From contig PAMZ01000005.1 of NCBI GenBank assembly GCA_002707495.1, positions 182,971-246,970 of the forward strand: a stretch of 64,000 nucleotides of DNA. The letters run 5' to 3'. Positions 7,236-16,878 of the stretch are shown here, in pieces. Position 1 is the stretch's first letter. Each line of letters starts with the position of its first letter. The notes beneath the pieces were generated by a model. It worked only from the letters and a program-made list of their open reading frames with translations, searched no databases and was not told the origin of the DNA. Origin of the DNA: Halobacteriovoraceae bacterium. GTDB taxonomy: Bacteria; Bdellovibrionota; Bacteriovoracia; Bacteriovoracales; Bacteriovoracaceae. The position numbers were made by a program, and so were the translations under genes.

Positions 7236-7979
7236 ATGACAGATGATAATTCTTCAATTGAAGAAAAACCAAAGAAGCCAAAAACCAACGAAAAGGATTT
7301 TCTTTTCAAGCAAGACTTCAAGTACAAGCATGATAATCCTTATCATGACCGTCTCGCTATTTTTGATAAATTTGTTCTTCGTGATGACGAGGGTGAAAGC
7401 TTTGCGGGTGATTGGTCTGACAAGGTTTTTGGAAATAAGAATCAACTGGAAGTGGAAATCGGAAGCGGCTACGGTCACTTTATGATGGAACATACTCAGC
7501 AATTTCCTGACTTGAACTTTGTCGGACTGGACCATAGGTTCAAGCGTAGCTTTCATTTAGCAAAAAGACTGGATAAATTAGAACATAAAAATTTCCGCTA
7601 TTTAAGAGCAAGAGGCGAAAGACTCGGCTATCTTTTTGGAGAAGGAGAGGTAAGAAGGGTTTTTTATTTTTTCCCCGACCCCTGGCCTAAAAAACGCCAT
7701 CATAAAAAAAGACTCTTTCAAAAACGCTTTCTAGATGATTGTGAGAAAATTCTCTGTGCCGGTGGAGAAATAATGATTAAGACTGATCACGATGGCTATT
7801 TTGAGTGGATGCTTGAGAGACTTGAGGGGGAAGATCGATTTGAGGCAACTCTCAAAACTTTTGATTTATACAAAGATGCTCCTGATCATTTTCTTGCGAG
7901 TTTTCAGACTAAATTCGAAAAGATTTTCTTAGACAAAGAAATTAAAATTAAAGCTATGGTTTTAAGAGTAAAAAAATAA
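7236..7979 (+). CDS. trmB: tRNA (guanine-N7)-methyltransferase
   Basis: The 247-residue product carries the class I SAM-binding start VEIGSGYGHF and the family signature FPDPWPKKRHHKKRL, which holds the catalytic Asp and tRNA-contacting residues. TrmB methylates G46 of tRNA variable loops. About 60 lysine-rich, probably disordered residues precede the fold, a little longer than usual. No clear Shine-Dalgarno sequence precedes the ATG. The stop overlaps the dnaG start by one base (TAATG), which suggests translational coupling. Confidence 0.95.
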   Translation: MTDDNSSIEEKPKKPKTNEKDFLFKQDFKYKHDNPYHDRLAIFDKFVLRDDEGESFAGDWSDKVFGNKNQLEVEIGSGYGHFMMEHTQQFPDLNFVGLDHRFKRSFHLAKRLDKLEHKNFRYLRARGERLGYLFGEGEVRRVFYFFPDPWPKKRHHKKRLFQKRFLDDCEKILCAGGEIMIKTDHDGYFEWMLERLEGEDRFEATLKTFDLYKDAPDHFLASFQTKFEKIFLDKEIKIKAMVLRVKK

Positions 7980-9850
7980 TGGGTCAGTCGATAAGTGAAA
8001 CCAAAGAGATTATTCGCTCGACACCTATTTCGTCGATCATAACTATGTACCACCCTATAAATAAACGGGGTGGAAACTTTGAAGCTATTTGTCCTTTTCA
8101 TAGTGACACGAACCCTTCACTTAAAATTAATGATGGCATGGGGATCTATAAGTGTTTTGTCTGTGGTGCGACTGGGGATGCGATTAAGTTCGTCCAAGAC
8201 AAACTCAATTTAGACTTTAAAGAAAGTGTCAAAGATATTGGATCAAACCTAGGAATCCAGGTCGAAGAAAAGACACGAGAGAACTCAGACCCTCGCTACG
8301 ATATTGCTCTTCGAGTGGTTCAAAGTGCCAATAAACTCTATCGAAAATTTGCTCAAGAAGTAAAACCTGATGCCTTCAAAGAGTTTGCACAAAAACGAAA
8401 CTTAAAAGTAGAAACTTTGGAAGACTTCCAAATTGGATATGCTCCAGGCAATAGCTCACTAACTTCGTACCTTCAAAACTTGCCCGAAGATAAAAAGGCT
8501 ATGGCCACCAAACTTGCAGAAGAGATTGGAATGATTCGTCCTCAAAAATTTGGTAATGGACATTATGACTTTTTTCGAGACAGAGTGACCTTCCCCATTT
8601 GGGACCACCAGGGCAAAGTCAGAGGTTTTTCCACTCGAGCAGTCCTCCCCGATCAGAAGCCTAAATACCTTAATTCACGAGAATCCTTTGTCTTTGACAA
8701 GGGGAACATCATGTTTGGTTTCAATTTTGCAAAAAAAGCTATTAGAGAGCAGGATGCTGTCATCATTGTTGAAGGAAATATGGATGTGATTATGCTTCAC
8801 CAATTTGGGTTCAAACATTCAGTGGCGACCATGGGAGTCGCCCTAAGCCCATCGTCATCAAAAATACTGATAAATATGACCAAGAATATTTATCTGGCTA
8901 TGGACTCGGATCCTGCTGGTATAGCTGCAATGAGCAGAATTAACGCAGATTTTTTAGCGCTAAATATTGTTCCCAAGTTTATTGATTTTTCTCCCTCTAA
9001 AGATCCAGATGAATTTCTTAATGAGTTTGGTAGGCTTGAGCTGATTCAAAGAATTGAAGAAGCTCCTAGTTTTCTGGATTATCAGATTGGAAAATTGATT
9101 CCGGATGAAATTCCGGAAAGAACTGATCTTAAACTCGAACTTTTAAAACAAGTTTTTGCTGCTCTTGCACCGCTTAAAACTCATTTACTCGCCACAGAAA
9201 AAGCCATTCAGGTCGCAAAAAACCTTGGCCTACGCTCCAGCGCTGAAGATATCATCAAAGAATACAAAGAGTTTTTAGATCAAGCGCGTCAAACCAATAA
9301 GACCTTTAAGCCTCAGAAGGTGGCATCTGTTCAGCCAAATATTACCGAATTTCAAGAAGATGTATCAATTGAGCCGGTGGATAATCTGATCATTGAGACA
9401 ATTGCAATTCCTAAAGTTGAACGTTTAATTCTCGAAACTATTTTGACTCATCCTGAATCAACTTCAAAAAGCCAAATAATTGAAATACTTGATAAATTAC
9501 AGCATTTTGAGGTAAAAAGAATAGTTTCGTGGGTAAAAGAGATCTACTTAGAGATCGACGAGAGTGACTATATTTTATTTCTCAAAGAGAAAGGCGAAGA
9601 ATCGCTACCGGTAGAAATAAAAAATGCACTTTCAAAAGCTTTGGTAAATTTCAAACCAACGAAGTTGGATAACAAGATCATGGAGAAAATGCTTACTGAT
9701 TTCCTCACAGGTCTTGAGATTCAAGCGCTCAAAAATGAGAAGGCAAAACTTATCGAAAAGCAAAAGTCTGCGCAAACCGATGAGGAAGGTCTCTCCATCT
9801 TAGGCGAAATACAAGTGTTAGAAAAAAAGCTTCGTGCTTATAACAAATAA
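7979..9850 (+). CDS. dnaG: DNA primase
   Basis: The 623-residue protein has the CHC2-type zinc finger at its N-terminus (Cys38, His41, Cys59, Cys62) and a TOPRIM domain with VEGNMDVIM (Glu265) and the DSDPAG acidic motif. A helical C-terminal region for helicase binding follows. It makes RNA primers at the replication fork. It forms a macromolecular-synthesis arrangement with rpoD, which starts 12 bases downstream; the usual rpsU is absent and trmB takes its place. Length and domain order are normal. Confidence 0.97.
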   Translation: MGQSISETKEIIRSTPISSIITMYHPINKRGGNFEAICPFHSDTNPSLKINDGMGIYKCFVCGATGDAIKFVQDKLNLDFKESVKDIGSNLGIQVEEKTRENSDPRYDIALRVVQSANKLYRKFAQEVKPDAFKEFAQKRNLKVETLEDFQIGYAPGNSSLTSYLQNLPEDKKAMATKLAEEIGMIRPQKFGNGHYDFFRDRVTFPIWDHQGKVRGFSTRAVLPDQKPKYLNSRESFVFDKGNIMFGFNFAKKAIREQDAVIIVEGNMDVIMLHQFGFKHSVATMGVALSPSSSKILINMTKNIYLAMDSDPAGIAAMSRINADFLALNIVPKFIDFSPSKDPDEFLNEFGRLELIQRIEEAPSFLDYQIGKLIPDEIPERTDLKLELLKQVFAALAPLKTHLLATEKAIQVAKNLGLRSSAEDIIKEYKEFLDQARQTNKTFKPQKVASVQPNITEFQEDVSIEPVDNLIIETIAIPKVERLILETILTHPESTSKSQIIEILDKLQHFEVKRIVSWVKEIYLEIDESDYILFLKEKGEESLPVEIKNALSKALVNFKPTKLDNKIMEKMLTDFLTGLEIQALKNEKAKLIEKQKSAQTDEEGLSILGEIQVLEKKLRAYNK

Positions 9851-9861
9851 ATGGAGTCATA

Positions 9862-11601
9862 ATGTCAGTTGTTACCGCCTTCATGAACAGCAAAGATTTT
9901 TCGAAGATGATCCTTAGAGGTAAAGAGCAAGGCTTTCTTACCCCTGAAGAAATCAACGATGCCATTCCAGCTAGTATTGTAGACTACGGCGAAATCGACC
10001 TTATTCTTGCCAAGATGGATGATCTCAATATCACCATCAACAAAGTTGAAGATGAGGAAGAAGAGTCAGAAGCTACAGAGTTGGAACTTATTGATGAGGC
10101 CCTTTCTGCTCAAGAAGAAAAAGAATTAAAATCATCCTCCTCTGATCCTGTAAAACTTTACTTGAAGAAAATGGGTTCAGTTGCACTTCTCACTCGAGAG
10201 GGAGAGGTTAAAATTGCCAAAGAGATCGAGGAAGGTGAAAAAGAAATTGTCCTTTCTTGCTTAAAATCAAAACATGCTCTTGAAGAAATCGTAAAACTGA
10301 AAGAAAAAATTCTTTCAGCAGAAAACGAATCTGAGTACGTCAAAGATCTTGTTCGTGGTCTAGATGATGAATCATCTGAGAAAGATATCATGAAATTCAA
10401 AAATAGAATCGTAGAGGCTTGTGATAAAGTTTCGGAATTGATTCTTGAAATCGTCAATGACGATGGGACGCTTAAAAAGCTAACTAAAGAAGAGTCAAAA
10501 GTTTTATCTCATATTGAAGATGAGCTTGTTGATCTTACTTTTAACCGTAAAGTTATCAACAGCTTTACTGAGCCAGTGAAGCAGTACTTTTTACAATTTA
10601 AAGACCTCTATGATCAGCAAGATAGAATTTATAAATTCTTAGAAGTTGAAACAGATTCTCAGTACAGAGACCTGTATGACAAAGTTATTGAGGACGATGC
10701 CTACAAGAGAAAGCTTGCTCGTCACCTTTACACTTCAGATACAAAAATTGAGCAGATGATCAGAAACCAAGAAGATATCTTACGTAAGCTTAGACGCCTT
10801 CAGATTGATTCAGGAATGGTTTTTGAGGATATTGAAACTGTTTACAATATCATCATCAAAGGAGAGGAAAAAGCTGACCTTGCAAAAGCTCAACTCGTTG
10901 AAGCCAACCTAAGACTTGTTGTTTCTATCTCAAAAAAATACACCAATCGTGGACTTCAATTCTTGGATCTTATCCAAGAAGGAAATATTGGTCTTATGAA
11001 AGCCGTTGATAAGTTTGAGTACAGACGTGGATATAAATTCTCTACATATGCTACTTGGTGGATTAGACAGGCGATCACAAGAGCCATTGCGGATCAAGGT
11101 AGAACCATCCGTATTCCAGTGCATATGATTGAGACTATCAACAAGCTTGCTAGAACAAATAGACAACTTGTTCAAGAACTTGGACGAGAGCCAACTCCTG
11201 AGGAAATTGCAGAGAGAATGGAAATGTCAGTTGAGAAGGTTAAGAAGGTTTTTAAAATCTCTAAAGAACCTATCTCTCTTGAAACACCGATCGGTGAAGA
11301 AGAAGATAGCTCCCTTGGTGATTTTATCGAAGATAAGAAGATCATCTCTCCAGCGGATGCCGTTACCAGCATCACACTTTCAGAGCAAACAAGATCCGTT
11401 CTTTCAACACTCACTCCAAGAGAAGAGAAAGTCCTTAGAATGAGATTTGGTATAGGTGAAAAATCAGACCATACGCTTGAAGAAGTTGGTCAGGATTTCT
11501 TCGTCACTAGAGAGAGAATCAGACAGATCGAAGCTAAAGCATTGCGTAAACTTCGTCATCCAAGTCGCTCTAAGCTCTTAAAAGCGTATATCGACAACTA
11601 G
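9862..11601 (+). CDS. rpoD: RNA polymerase primary sigma factor (sigma 70)
   Basis: The 579-residue product has region 1.1 at the N-terminus, an acidic linker, and region 1.2 ([20 protein letters not shown]). The non-conserved segment is followed by region 2, with [20 protein letters not shown] and [14 protein letters not shown]. Region 3 ([13 protein letters not shown]) and region 4 ([16 protein letters not shown]...[16 protein letters not shown]) complete it. All regions of a group 1 sigma factor are present. It has a GGAG ribosome binding site and is followed by a strong terminator. Confidence 0.98.
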   Translation: MSVVTAFMNSKDFSKMILRGKEQGFLTPEEINDAIPASIVDYGEIDLILAKMDDLNITINKVEDEEEESEATELELIDEALSAQEEKELKSSSSDPVKLYLKKMGSVALLTREGEVKIAKEIEEGEKEIVLSCLKSKHALEEIVKLKEKILSAENESEYVKDLVRGLDDESSEKDIMKFKNRIVEACDKVSELILEIVNDDGTLKKLTKEESKVLSHIEDELVDLTFNRKVINSFTEPVKQYFLQFKDLYDQQDRIYKFLEVETDSQYRDLYDKVIEDDAYKRKLARHLYTSDTKIEQMIRNQEDILRKLRRLQIDSGMVFEDIETVYNIIIKGEEKADLAKAQLVEANLRLVVSISKKYTNRGLQFLDLIQEGNIGLMKAVDKFEYRRGYKFSTYATWWIRQAITRAIADQGRTIRIPVHMIETINKLARTNRQLVQELGREPTPEEIAERMEMSVEKVKKVFKISKEPISLETPIGEEEDSSLGDFIEDKKIISPADAVTSITLSEQTRSVLSTLTPREEKVLRMRFGIGEKSDHTLEEVGQDFFVTRERIRQIEAKALRKLRHPSRSKLLKAYIDN

Positions 11602-11629
11602 TTGAATAATATTACAGTTTAACATGAAG

Positions 11630-11656
11630 AAGGCAGTTCAAATGACTGCCTTTTTT
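11630..11656 (+). terminator. Rho-independent terminator after rpoD
   Basis: An eight-base stem AAGGCAGT/ACTGCCTT (11630-11637 with 11645-11652) runs into six T residues, 28 bases after the rpoD stop. Confidence 0.88.
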
Positions 11657-11687
11657 ATTGCCTGCGGTTCTAATTGAAGGACTGCTC

Positions 11688-11696
11688 TGCTATAAT
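11688..11696 (+). promoter_or_regulatory. Extended -10 promoter for the SNF2 helicase gene
   Basis: TGCTATAAT is a perfect extended -10 element, located after the rpoD terminator and 17 bases before the next ATG. No convincing -35 is visible, which is normal for extended -10 promoters. The transcript leader would be only about ten bases. Confidence 0.6.
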
Positions 11697-11713
11697 AACC
11701 GCTTGGATAATTA

Positions 11714-14700
11714 ATGCAGAAACCGACTATAATACCTCACCATATTATCGAATCAGGTAAAGCGTTTTTCGCTCAGAACTTGATTATGAAAGCTCAAAGA
11801 ATTATTGAGTACGGCCGAATTAATATTTCCTTTAGTAAAGAAAGAGAAGATCGTTATATTGTCAGCGGTATCGTAAGTGAATCACAGCCACATCAAGTAA
11901 AGATCCAATCCCAGTCGGGAAATTTTAGTTCAAATTGTAATTGCCATCTATGGAACGAAGAAACTCATTGTCCACATGTAGCAGCTTTATATCTGCACTA
12001 TTCATTGTCGAAGAACTATCTCAATGACAATCAAACAGATCAGCTAAAGTCTCAAGTCGTGTTCCACGGCCATGGTGTACACGTAGAGAATTACGGTACA
12101 ATTGTAAAAGGTGCTAGTAAGCTTATGGGTGCTAATATGAATAGCACCTACTCTTCTCTTCAATATCTTCTTACCAGTAGAAAAATTATAAATTTTCCCT
12201 TACCTCAAGAACTTAGTGGAACTCTTCATATTAACTTTCTTCCCTGTGAAGACTTTGAGCGTTTTGAAGTCTTTAATCCCGATCCAGAAACCTTTTTTCC
12301 ACTCTTTTGGTATGAAGATGAAGAGGGAAAAGAATATCGGAAAATATCCCTTCTAGAGAATCATTATATTTTTAATTGGGAGTTAGGCGAGCTCTATAAA
12401 TTGCCCAATATTGTCTCGGATACTTTAAAAAAGACTCTTGTCTCAGGGGAGATGAATTCTATTCATGAGCATCTAAGGCTTTATACCCCCTTAATTGACC
12501 ACGCTCAGGTAGACGTGAGCATTAACGATAAAAAGTTTTCTGATATAGAGATTGAAAATGCTAATATTCGTTTTTCAATAAAAGCTTCTTCTAGAAAAGG
12601 TTATTTAGACTTCAAAGGAGAGCTCTTTGACAAAGAAGAGCGATTGATTGCCCCTCCTTTAATATTCAAAACAATGCTCTCAGATGGTGGTTTTCTGAAT
12701 TCATTTAGAACGAAGAACGATTCTTATGATTTCATTAAAATTCTGCTCGATTCAATAGAATATGATAATTCTGAATACAAAAAATTCTCCTACTCCTCCA
12801 GTGAGCGAGGAAAGCTCATAGATTGGATTGAGTACTTTCTTGAGAGAACAGATATTATTTTTTATGATTCAGGACTTAGAAAGCTTTTTATTTTAAATAA
12901 TGAGCTTTTTAAAGACATCTATCGATGCGTATTTGAGTTCTTTGGATTAACTGCTGCAAGATTTTCTTTTTATCAAAAGGCTGACAAGAATTTTTATTTT
13001 CAGCTTCCAAAGAATCACCTCCTCAATGGGATCTCAGATTTCTACCGGCAAACAAGAAAGTATCAAATACCGATCTTTTACAATAATAATGAAGTGAAGA
13101 CTTGGAATTCAAATATCCGATTTGAACGAGAGCGCTCCAATATGGATTGGTTTGAGCTTAAGCTTGTGGTCTCCGATGAAGACTACGATATTATTCGTCA
13201 AGCTGACCTTGGAGAGGACATGTTGATTTCTAACGACCAGCTTGTCCTTATGGATAGTAAGGAAAAAGAACTCCTTAAATTCATGAAAAAATACACTAAA
13301 CATGAGCAGCAGGGAAAAGAAATGAACCAGGACCAGGTTCAGAAGTTTTCACTCAACTTCAAGCGTGCCAGAATATTTGAACTTTTTGAATTGAAGAAAC
13401 ACGGTATTGAAGGAGCTTTAACTTCTGAAGAAGAGGTGCTTTGTGAAAATCTCTTGAATCTAAAAGAAATGCCGAAGTTTCCCGTTTCTTCTCATTTTCA
13501 AGAAATTGCTCGTGACTATCAATTAACAGGGTATCATTGGCTGAGATTTCTATTCAAAAACAAATTTGGGGCCTGTCTAGCGGATGATATGGGACTTGGA
13601 AAAACACTCCAGACGATAATGTTCATTGAAAGTATTATCGATCAAGTGGAAAAAGTTCTTATCATTTGTCCTGTCTCCATTTTACTCAACTGGAAAAATG
13701 AAATTGATAAGTTTTCCTCTCTTGATGTTGAGATGTATTATGGAGATGGAAGAAAGCTTGATGGGGATAAGAAAATTATTATTACCAGTTATGGAATAAT
13801 GAAAAAAGAATCCTATACGACTTTTAAGGACCTGAACTTTGATATTCTTATAATGGATGAAGTTCAACATCTTAAAAATATTCGTTCTCAAGGAGCTATA
13901 GCAGCAAGAAACCTCAGTGCAAATTTTAGAATCTGCTTAACTGGTACACCTGTCGAAAATGATCTCAGCGAGTTCTATAATATTATGGATCTTAGCATAC
14001 CAGGAATCTGGGGGGATTTAAGTTTATTCCGTTCCAGCTCCTCTAAAAAATCTAGACTTCTTGCTCGCCAAACTGTGCGTCCTTTTATACTGAGACGTAC
14101 AAAAGAACAGGTCTTAACTGAACTTCCCGAAAAAATTGAAAATCATATTTATCTAAGCTTCAGTGAAGTGGAGCGTCAACATTATCTCAGCAGCCTTGTG
14201 GGAATCAAAAATAGAATGCAAAACATTCAACAAGGCCGCAAATATAGTGAAATTTTAAAGAGTCTACTGCAGTTGAGACAGCTTTGTTTATGGCAAAACT
14301 CTGAAAGTATGAGATCGACTAAAATAGATTTTCTGATCGAAAACTTAGAGCAACTAGTTGAAGAGGGTCATAAAGTTCTCGTTTTCTCTCAATTTACAAC
14401 TTATCTAGATCTTATTCAAAATAAAGTGCGAGAGAATAGTTGGAAGTTTGCCAGAATTGATGGATCTCAAACAATGAAGCGAAGACAAGCTGAGGTTGAA
14501 AGTTTCCAGGATGGTGACGCACAAATTTTCTTGATCTCTCTTAAGGCTGGAGGGGTTGGATTAAACCTCACCGCTGCTAGTTATATTTTTTTGATGGATC
14601 CATGGTGGAATCCTGCGGTTGAGAGCCAGGCCATTGATAGGGCCTACCGAATTGGTCAAGAAAACAAACTTACTGTCTACAGGCCTATAATCAAAGACTC

Positions 14701-14830
14701 GGTTGAAGAGAAAGTTCTCGTGCTTCAAAACACAAAGCGTGAATTATTTCGGGATCTTATGGCCGATGATGATGAAAACTTCTACTCCGGAAAACTCACG
14801 ATGGAAGACTTTCAAAACCTTCTTTCTTAG
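11714..14830 (+). CDS. SWIM-domain SNF2 family helicase/ATPase
   Basis: This 1038-residue protein starts with a SWIM zinc finger (Cys75, Cys77, Cys86, His88) and a long middle region. The SNF2 ATPase core follows: LADDMGLGKTLQT as Walker A (Lys630), DEVQHL as the DExH-type box (715-720), LTGTPVEN as motif III, and a C-terminal half with VFSQFT, SLKAGGVGLNLT and QAIDRAYRIGQ. Such proteins translocate on double-stranded DNA and remodel bound proteins; bacterial SWIM-SNF2 proteins are common but poorly characterised. It has its own promoter after the rpoD terminator. The ribosome binding site is weak, in keeping with a very short leader. Confidence 0.93.
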   Translation: MQKPTIIPHHIIESGKAFFAQNLIMKAQRIIEYGRINISFSKEREDRYIVSGIVSESQPHQVKIQSQSGNFSSNCNCHLWNEETHCPHVAALYLHYSLSKNYLNDNQTDQLKSQVVFHGHGVHVENYGTIVKGASKLMGANMNSTYSSLQYLLTSRKIINFPLPQELSGTLHINFLPCEDFERFEVFNPDPETFFPLFWYEDEEGKEYRKISLLENHYIFNWELGELYKLPNIVSDTLKKTLVSGEMNSIHEHLRLYTPLIDHAQVDVSINDKKFSDIEIENANIRFSIKASSRKGYLDFKGELFDKEERLIAPPLIFKTMLSDGGFLNSFRTKNDSYDFIKILLDSIEYDNSEYKKFSYSSSERGKLIDWIEYFLERTDIIFYDSGLRKLFILNNELFKDIYRCVFEFFGLTAARFSFYQKADKNFYFQLPKNHLLNGISDFYRQTRKYQIPIFYNNNEVKTWNSNIRFERERSNMDWFELKLVVSDEDYDIIRQADLGEDMLISNDQLVLMDSKEKELLKFMKKYTKHEQQGKEMNQDQVQKFSLNFKRARIFELFELKKHGIEGALTSEEEVLCENLLNLKEMPKFPVSSHFQEIARDYQLTGYHWLRFLFKNKFGACLADDMGLGKTLQTIMFIESIIDQVEKVLIICPVSILLNWKNEIDKFSSLDVEMYYGDGRKLDGDKKIIITSYGIMKKESYTTFKDLNFDILIMDEVQHLKNIRSQGAIAARNLSANFRICLTGTPVENDLSEFYNIMDLSIPGIWGDLSLFRSSSSKKSRLLARQTVRPFILRRTKEQVLTELPEKIENHIYLSFSEVERQHYLSSLVGIKNRMQNIQQGRKYSEILKSLLQLRQLCLWQNSESMRSTKIDFLIENLEQLVEEGHKVLVFSQFTTYLDLIQNKVRENSWKFARIDGSQTMKRRQAEVESFQDGDAQIFLISLKAGGVGLNLTAASYIFLMDPWWNPAVESQAIDRAYRIGQENKLTVYRPIIKDSVEEKVLVLQNTKRELFRDLMADDDENFYSGKLTMEDFQNLLS

Positions 14831-14863
14831 TAATATTTTATCTCGATATTCCGATAAGTTAGC

Positions 14864-16876
14864 GTGGGAATTCGAATCATTAATAAATTAACTTTTGCCA
14901 TCACATGCTTAGCACTTGCATTGACTAGCTCTGCTCAAGACACTTCAAGCTTGAGAGCAAGTCCAATTGATGAACAGCTCAATGAATTAGAGCGATTTGG
15001 ATACCGTCCAGACCAAAGAGTATCTTCTCAGGAAAGAGAACAAGCCGTTGAATTAATCACTCGATATGCTAATGCAGATACAATTAATGAATGTGATTTT
15101 TCAAGAGATATAAGACATAACGGTACTTTTAGTAATATCGGACAATATGACCAAGTTATCTCAGATATGACTCCCTTTATTCTTCAAAACTACTCTGAAG
15201 AATGTGTCGCAAATCTTTTAACTCATTATCTTGCTGAAAAATACAGAAATCCTCTCGAGCCACAAAGCCTACAAGTCTGCCGTGCTCCTGAAAACTCTCC
15301 TGGAGTGATAAGTTTTGGAACGGGCTATCCAGATATAGTATGCCCAGAGGTTGTTGCGGCACGTGGGCTTTTTTTAGAGACCTCTTCAAGGCTCTCTGAA
15401 GCGCTCTTTAATCCTACAAATGAGCTAAGAGTTTGTCGGATTCCAATGGGAGGAGATGCAATTGATCTAGAAAACTTCTCTCAAGATGTAGCAGCTATCA
15501 TCGGCAGTCGAGATCAAATTCAAGAATGTACAGAGCCAAGGATAAATGAAACACTTCTTCGAAATAACCGTGCCTACTCTCTGACAAAAACAGGCCCAAG
15601 TGATTATACCGTTAATCTTGCCATCAATTTTTCTTTAATGAATGGAGGGAGTTCATCTCAGTCCTCGGAGGATATGCTTCAAAAAATGCGTAGCTGCCTT
15701 GAGGCCGCAAATTCTTTTTTTAAAAGTCCTTCAGGAGAGCAAATAAGTTTTAATATTTTAAGTGCGAGCCAAGTTGAAGCGATGGAAAATGACGAGCGTC
15801 CTGTAGTCCATCAGATAAGATATCAAAATGCTGAGTTTCGAGAGCATTCCACTGCCTATCGAGATACTTCAGACTGCTTAACCATGTCTCATGAGATTTT
15901 CCATCTCTTAGGTTTACAAGACGAGTACCACGAAGGTGGAGAGGGTTTCTACTTTAGAAATGATGGGCTAACCGTTGATGAAGGAAGCACTGAATTTATA
16001 GACTCCTTCAATAATGGGACTTTAAACTTTGTTCCTGTAAATAATAGTTGTAGGTCAATCCCCACATCTCCAAGTATCATGGCACAAGACCGTGAAGCCT
16101 GGAAAAGAGTTGCAAGTACATCAGTTAATTGTAGATGTGATGGTTATAATGCTGAATTATGTCGTAAAATATTGAGTCTCGAGAATGAAAATATCACCAA
16201 GCTCTACGCAGCAAAATTTGATTTCCCTGACTTTCAACAACTTTGTCAGTTTAGCCCGTATGACTCTACTATTTATCGTTCAAACTTAGCGTCAAATTCT
16301 ACAAATTTAGATTTGAATAGTATGACTGATTCTGAGATGAACCAAATTATGCCTGTACAAACTTTATCTAGCACTCCTTCAGAAGTGAGAATGGTCATCA
16401 CGAAGACTCCATCATTAAGAATTATACCTTATTCAGGTGGTGAGCTTTCGGATGAGTTCAATCAAGTTATGCCTGAAGTTTTTGTTTGTTCTTGCGAAGG
16501 AAAAGCTATTGAAAATTGTGAACAAAAACTAAGACAGCTTTCCCAAGACGATCCCTCACAATATTACTCCTATCAATGTTCTGAACATCGAGGTATGGTA
16601 TCTAATCAAAGTTCAAATTTTGAAAGTTCATTTCCAAGAGTCGTTGAACAAACTTCTGTCAGTCAAAATCAGGATACTTTTAGGATAACACCAAAAACTC
16701 CTGATACTGGAGCTTCCTTACTACAACCAGCTCATATGAGCTTTATAAAGTTTTCTGGATGTCAAAGTCGTGCAGTTAAATATAGGACATGCCAATCATT
16801 TTCAACTGTAAATGAATGTCCAGACAGGCCAGCTTATTGTGATGAGGAGGAGCAATGGCTCATGCAAGAACAGTAA
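14864..16876 (+). CDS. Exported zinc-metalloprotease-like protein, paralogue 1
   Basis: The gene begins at GTG 14864, giving a signal peptide that ends near TSSAQ. The 670-residue product is rich in cysteine, which suits an exported, disulfide-bonded protein. Residues 343-356 read HEIFHLLGLQDEYH, with the zincin HExxH (His343, Glu344, His347). The trailing GLxDEY resembles IgA-peptidase-like M64 peptidases. Glu344 would activate water on zinc. The gene overlaps the start of its tandem paralogue by 22 bases; the codons for DEEE also form that gene's ribosome binding site. The two proteins are similar along most of their length. The protease function is inferred from the motif; the flanking regions are unfamiliar. 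Confidence 0.7.
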   Translation: MGIRIINKLTFAITCLALALTSSAQDTSSLRASPIDEQLNELERFGYRPDQRVSSQEREQAVELITRYANADTINECDFSRDIRHNGTFSNIGQYDQVISDMTPFILQNYSEECVANLLTHYLAEKYRNPLEPQSLQVCRAPENSPGVISFGTGYPDIVCPEVVAARGLFLETSSRLSEALFNPTNELRVCRIPMGGDAIDLENFSQDVAAIIGSRDQIQECTEPRINETLLRNNRAYSLTKTGPSDYTVNLAINFSLMNGGSSSQSSEDMLQKMRSCLEAANSFFKSPSGEQISFNILSASQVEAMENDERPVVHQIRYQNAEFREHSTAYRDTSDCLTMSHEIFHLLGLQDEYHEGGEGFYFRNDGLTVDEGSTEFIDSFNNGTLNFVPVNNSCRSIPTSPSIMAQDREAWKRVASTSVNCRCDGYNAELCRKILSLENENITKLYAAKFDFPDFQQLCQFSPYDSTIYRSNLASNSTNLDLNSMTDSEMNQIMPVQTLSSTPSEVRMVITKTPSLRIIPYSGGELSDEFNQVMPEVFVCSCEGKAIENCEQKLRQLSQDDPSQYYSYQCSEHRGMVSNQSSNFESSFPRVVEQTSVSQNQDTFRITPKTPDTGASLLQPAHMSFIKFSGCQSRAVKYRTCQSFSTVNECPDRPAYCDEEEQWLMQEQ

Positions 16877-16878
16877 TT
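16835..16878 (+). repeat. Overlapping gene junction, copy 1
   Basis: This stretch holds the last codons of paralogue 1 (CDEEEQWLMQEQ), the ribosome binding site GAGGAGG and the ATG of paralogue 2. It matches 18823-18866 with three mismatches over the first 42 bases, far better than the surrounding genes match each other. Confidence 0.75.

Noticed and set aside
16855..16876. Possible frameshift joining the two metalloprotease paralogues
   Set aside because: Each gene has its own signal peptide, ribosome binding site and full-length family match, so this is a true overlap and not a broken fusion.
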